64,000 bases of DNA from assembly GCA_009760855.2 (NCBI GenBank), contig WPIO01000082.1:1693501-1757500 (forward strand), written 5' to 3'. This DNA comes from Cristatella mucedo. Lineage: Eukaryota > Bryozoa > Phylactolaemata > Cristatellidae. The position numbers and the translations under genes were made by a program. Below the pieces are notes generated by a model, which was given only the letters and a program-made list of their open reading frames with translations, ran no database searches and was not told the origin of the DNA. Of the stretch, positions 41,885 through 64,000 are shown in pieces. The stretch's first letter is position 1. Every line of letters begins with the position of its first letter.

Positions 41885-43020
41885 TTTTAGACCTAATCAC
41901 TCAGACGAGTCAGCATTGCAGCTCTGTATAGAGCTACCTGAGCAGGAGTGCAGACCTAGGTTGAGTCTCTCTACTTGTTTCGCTGGATCTTTCGGCAATG
42001 TTAGATACTATAAATCCCCAAGGCCTGCTCGACCGTCTCCCATCTCGCCCGGGCATCACTGGCACTGCACTGCAACGGTTCACGTCTTATCCGAGTCGGA
42101 GATGTGAGAGCATTGATATCGACGGGCAACAGTTGTTCGAGGAGCGCCAGAAGTACACAGCGGTACTACGTAGCCTGCACTCTTCGCTTGGTCCACTCAT
42201 CACAATTTATAATCTCGTTGCCAATGTGATGGCCAAGCACAATTTAGGCTTGCATTTATACACAGCTGGCACCTGTGCTTTGATCTAATCCTGTCCTCCA
42301 GTATGTCAACCTCTCTCAACTCCCTCGTTGCATGTATTGCTGACATTCGAAACAGGATAGCAAAAACATCAAATTGAATAACTATACACCAACTTATGAA
42401 GCCTTATTCCGAAATTGGAAAACCTTACCGCACCAACTCCGCAGTCAAATCTGCCAACTTTCAGTTGCATGGCAAGGCCCCCCCCCCCGTGGACCGGAAA
42501 TGACTAATACGCCACAAAAGGATTGCTGCCGCGTGACCTTTGGCGATTCGAACCTCCTTAGATAGAGATATAAAATCCAAGTAAGTCGATACATTTGGTG
42601 AAATCCTTTTTTATTGCTGTAAATCGCTACTTGCAGCTCTTGCTGTTTGTGAACTAAGGGTTTACAGCTTGCGTTAATCACAGCTACTTGGCTTGTTTGT
42701 TGTGAACGTCGCCAATGTTGCCACATTGCACCACTTCTCAGCGACTATGCACTAACTTCTCATCAATCAGTTTATCGCCTTCAAGGTTTCGTTCACTCAC
42801 TTTTAGGCCCCTCCGTTCTCTTTCTCCAGTCTACCTATCCGATATACTTCCAAATCTAGCGCGACATCGTATCGCCATCTCTTCTGGCTGCGCGTCGAAA
42901 CAACCACACCTTATGGAAGTCTGCTCCAACTTTCCAATACGAGCGCTGTACACAGTCAGACCAGATTGGGAAAGAGCTCTCATTGACATTCAAAACGGCT
43001 ATTTCAGGCTTATTTCCTAG
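41885..43020 (+). repeat. L2-type LINE: degenerate reverse transcriptase to C-terminus
   Basis: The translation in shifting frames gives FRPNHSDESALQL, GITGTALQRFTSYPSRRCES, IDIDGQQ, AKHNLGLHLYT, then SANFQLH, and near the end an ERRQ block and FKTAISG. The colinear order matches 36277-37372 and 35105-35832. A C-homopolymer lies at about 42479-42488. Confidence 0.8.
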
Positions 43021-43348
43021 CAGCTCTCACCAAGGGTAAATTTGATTATACGGCTTACAAACAGCGCCACACAGGCAAGACGACGGATAAAAAATATAGA
43101 CTAAGGGGTGGTCTCAGAGTAAGGCTAGTCCACGACGAGAATATTAAGTGGAGTTTAAGGATTAACTGCAGTCTACTGTTGTGTGTGCCGGACCAGCAAG
43201 AAAACGGACTGGCACAGCCAGCCTCTCTGGGGGGATGCGGGCACGAAACCGCGTCTCACTAACGACAATATCGGCTTCTACCAAATCCAGATGATTAAAG
43301 AAGTCCCATTTATCTACTCCGTTATTCAGGGAGCCCAGAGCGATCTTC

Positions 43349-43673
43349 TGAAATCAGCTCTAGCATCAATCATGCGAAGGCGCCAAGTCCAGGCTTCATT
43401 GCAACCGGGGCTGATTCAACATCTCCGGCGTACACGTCAGTCTTACACGTGCCGCTGGCTCTAACTCTCTAAACTAATGGGGCATGTAAGGTAAATTTCA
43501 ATAGCGCAAAATGAAATCAGCTCTAGCATCAATCATGCGAAGGCGCCAAGTCCAGGCTTCATTGCAACCGGGGCTGATTCAACATCTCCGGCGTACACGT
43601 CTGTCTTACACGTGCCGCTGGCTCTAACTCTCTAAACTAATGGGGCATGTAAGGTAAATTTCAATAGCGCAAT
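43349..43673. repeat. 163-bp tandem duplication
   Basis: The block starting tgaaatcagctctagcatca at 43349 recurs at 43512. The copies run to about 43511 and 43673. By eye the only clear difference is cgtcagtc versus cgtctgtc. Near identity points to a recent event. The content is not recognised. Confidence 0.95.
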
Positions 43674-44565
43674 ATTTTTCGCTTACTCTTCACTCGTTTC
43701 CTCCATGCACTGTCTTCCACTTCTGCTATCCCAGCAGCGAGTATTAGGTTCTCTCACACAGGCAGCACCAAGTGTGTGTCCATAGATATCCGCAGCGCCA
43801 TTGTTATTTGCCCCTAGCAAAAGCCTTTACGACCTTCTTACTTCCGAGATCTCCCCTGCTGCCTGGTGATTGCGGGTGTACCAGCCGCAACCCGACGCCG
43901 AGCTAGCTCCGACTTTGACCTATCTACATTGCGCCCGTGACAAGTTCACGAGTAGCTCTACTCCGAACGTTTGCCACTGCAGATGCAGCTTCAGGGGCTA
44001 TTCAAATAGCGAAGAACAATTAATATTAAAGTTCGATTCACCGCCATACACGCGATGACGGCCAATCACCGTTGCGGGCTTTAGATGGCGTTTATTTACA
44101 CAGACGCTCGCAGCGGGCAGCACACGGCCGCTCTACCCGGCGTCGCACAGTACCAACTGAACTCCGGGTCTAATCGCTCTGCCCTTCTTTCCAGGAAGCG
44201 ACCCGACACATCAAAGACGGGCCAAGCAACATCACAGGCGGGCCAACGTAGAGCAGCCGAGTGCCGGCATGCAATCAAACCACAAATATTGATAGGATTT
44301 TTTAGCGGGCCGGTTGATACGGCTTCTTGCTGAGTTCAAGCTGGGTCGTACCGGTTGTCGGCCGTGCTGCCTATGAAGCTGTTTCGCAGCTTAGCGTTCA
44401 TTCAGGTAGCTAGCAATATCCATTCATGCATAGCCCGCCGAGTTTCTAAACTACCAGCCTTAGCTCTTGGCCCTTTCCTATCGCTAGCTAGTCTGGAGTA
44501 TGCTCTGGCTAGCTCGCTCATTTATTAGACGCCAATGCTTGATCTTTCTACCGTCCCTATGTCAT
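43674..44565. other. Unassigned stretch
   Basis: No feature recognised. The ORF pair at 44085-44333 (+) and 44096-44278 (-) has no motif. Confidence 0.5.
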
Positions 44566-44567
44566 AA

Positions 44568-44608
44568 GGATTATAATAATAATACATCTGATATAGTATT
44601 GTATTATA
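44568..44608 (-). repeat. Possible L2 3' terminus
   Basis: ataataataatacatctgatata resembles the terminal bases of reverse L2 tails (31298-31320). It directly abuts the candidate first ovoA exon. Confidence 0.4.
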
Positions 44609-44609
44609 G

Positions 44610-62775
<18,166 letters not shown>

Positions 62776-64000
62776 GTAAGTCGCAGCTCCGTCTTCGGCC
62801 GTGCGTGCGTGCGTGCAGTGTGTGCAGCTTTGCTTCTGGTGGTTTGCTGCAAGATGGCCTAGCCAAGCTCTCAAGCGTGCTGCCTCTCGTCAGTTCTGTG
62901 ACACGCCGTATACTTGAATGCAAAGCATGGTGTTCGACCGCTCGGCCAGGCAGCACGTGTGATTTACCTGGCTCTAGGATAATTCTAATGAGTAACTTTG
63001 TGTGTTTAGATGCATTTGACCCTAGTGTGTTTAATTGACCCGAAGGAAGTTCAGATCTCTGCACCAAGCCAGTGATTAACAATAATTAGACATTTGTATA
63101 GCATGCTAAGTGAACTAAATCTCTTTACAAGTACTTTACATATGCCAGCCGGAAAGGAAGCATGTCTATTGGTGAGTGACAACGTGCACAGTGTCTGAAC
63201 GCATAAGCACACACAGAACACTTCACACGAAACCGGCAATTGCTTTGAGGAACAGCTAGGTTTTAGACCTCTTTTATTATGTCGTAGAGTCGGTGGATTT
63301 CATGGCATCCATGGGAAGTGAGTTCCAGGCATCGCTGGCATACGTACTGAAGGTATTGTCTCCAAATAATTTGAGATTGGTTAAAGACGCAGCCAAACTG
63401 CACTAGTCAGAATAGTGAATGATGGATGCCGAGACTGATTGGGAAATAGTTTAGGTAAGCCGGCCGGGGCAAGAGAGGGCAGGAACTTACAAGTGAGTGA
63501 TAACTTATAATCTCTCCTGATGAGGCATCAAGTGCAGGTCTATGAGAAGTGGTGTACCATGGCAATTGCAGCATTCACGACAGATGAGTCTGGCTACAGA
63601 ATTTTGCACCAAGGGTAAGCATCGTATTGTACAAGCAAGAAGACAACCAGTTATGAGTCACAGAAGTCTAGATGCCGCGGTGTTCCTTATGCATGGATCA
63701 GCTAAGCTGTGGTATCTTTATCTAAGCAGGCCCGAACTATTTGCAATGATGCTTAGCACAAAGTAGGCATACTTGATCGTGGAGCTTAGTTTGGTCATCT
63801 TTTGAAAGGTCACTTTAAATGATGACACCCAGGCTACTTGAAGAGAGGCATAGGAGTATGCTTGCAGAGCTCATTTTGGCATTGCTGCACAAAGTGCATG
63901 CTGTCTTTTTGGGCTGTTTTTGTGCTTTATACTGTGCTTTTTCTAATTGGTATCTTCATGGTGCTTCTCAAAGCAAGATCTGGCATAAGACAGCTTCTGG
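62776..64000 (+). other. ovoA intron running off the window
   Basis: No further ovoA exon is recognised before the window ends. 63085-63890 is a reverse L2 fragment; the remainder is unassigned. Confidence 0.6.
63085..63890 (-). repeat. L2-type LINE: end of ORF and 3' UTR, degenerate
   Basis: The inverse sense holds the tail catatgtaaagtacttgtaa, agagatttagttcacttagc, UTR words cactgtgcacgttgtcactc, and a decayed C-terminal ORF. SSLGVII and SDLSKDD correspond to NLGVVFQSDLSLDD of the better copy. Many stops. Confidence 0.8.

Noticed and set aside
43349-43673. CRISPR-like or satellite array
   Set aside because: Only two copies, directly adjacent without spacers. It is a simple tandem duplication.

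Overview
This window is genomic DNA from an invertebrate animal. It holds split genes with GT-AG introns, plus one GC-AG intron. There are long dinucleotide microsatellites, many truncated CR1/L2-type LINE copies, two tRNA-derived SINE families and small inverted-repeat DNA elements. The genus cannot be named from the sequence. An ovothiol-synthase gene and an SH2 exon of Syk/ZAP-70 type argue against a vertebrate or insect. They fit a sponge, cnidarian, echinoderm or lophotrochozoan.

Bases 712-18197 (+ strand): the 3' two thirds of an ABCA-family full transporter. Thirteen exons join in a consistent reading phase. They encode the C-terminal half of the first nucleotide-binding domain (NBD1), the second membrane domain (TMD2), and a complete NBD2 with the stop codon. 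The Walker A exon of NBD1 and everything before it lie upstream of the window. The introns hold SINEs, LINE tails, two inverted-repeat DNA elements, a 300-bp foldback and microsatellites.

Bases 18198-44600: mostly repeats and unassigned sequence. The one recognisable cellular coding piece is an exon at 40441-40635 on the minus strand. It encodes the C-terminal half of an SH2 domain resembling the Syk/ZAP-70 group. The rest is L2 fragments (the best has an almost intact reverse transcriptase, 36277-37372 minus), SINEs, TA/CT/GT arrays and a recent 163-bp tandem duplication at 43349-43673.

Bases 44610-62775 (+ strand): a 5'-terminal portion of an ovoA-type gene (5-histidylcysteine sulfoxide synthase, ovothiol biosynthesis). 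Six exons are well supported, and a seventh, N-terminal exon at 44610-44670 is plausible. The conserved GHT and HX3HXE iron-site motifs are present, and the start of the FGE-like domain is reached. The gene runs off the 3' end of the window. Its introns contain a degenerate LTR retrotransposon (LTR, primer-binding site, gag remnant). That gag reading frame carries about 70 copies of a 9-bp minisatellite between the capsid-like part and the cysteine-rich part. The introns also hold further L2 fragments and a (GT)n array.

The two main genes are transcribed in the same direction, but nothing in the sequence shows a functional link between them. Exon boundaries were set by reading-phase continuity, splice consensus and remembered family motifs. 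No alignment was run.
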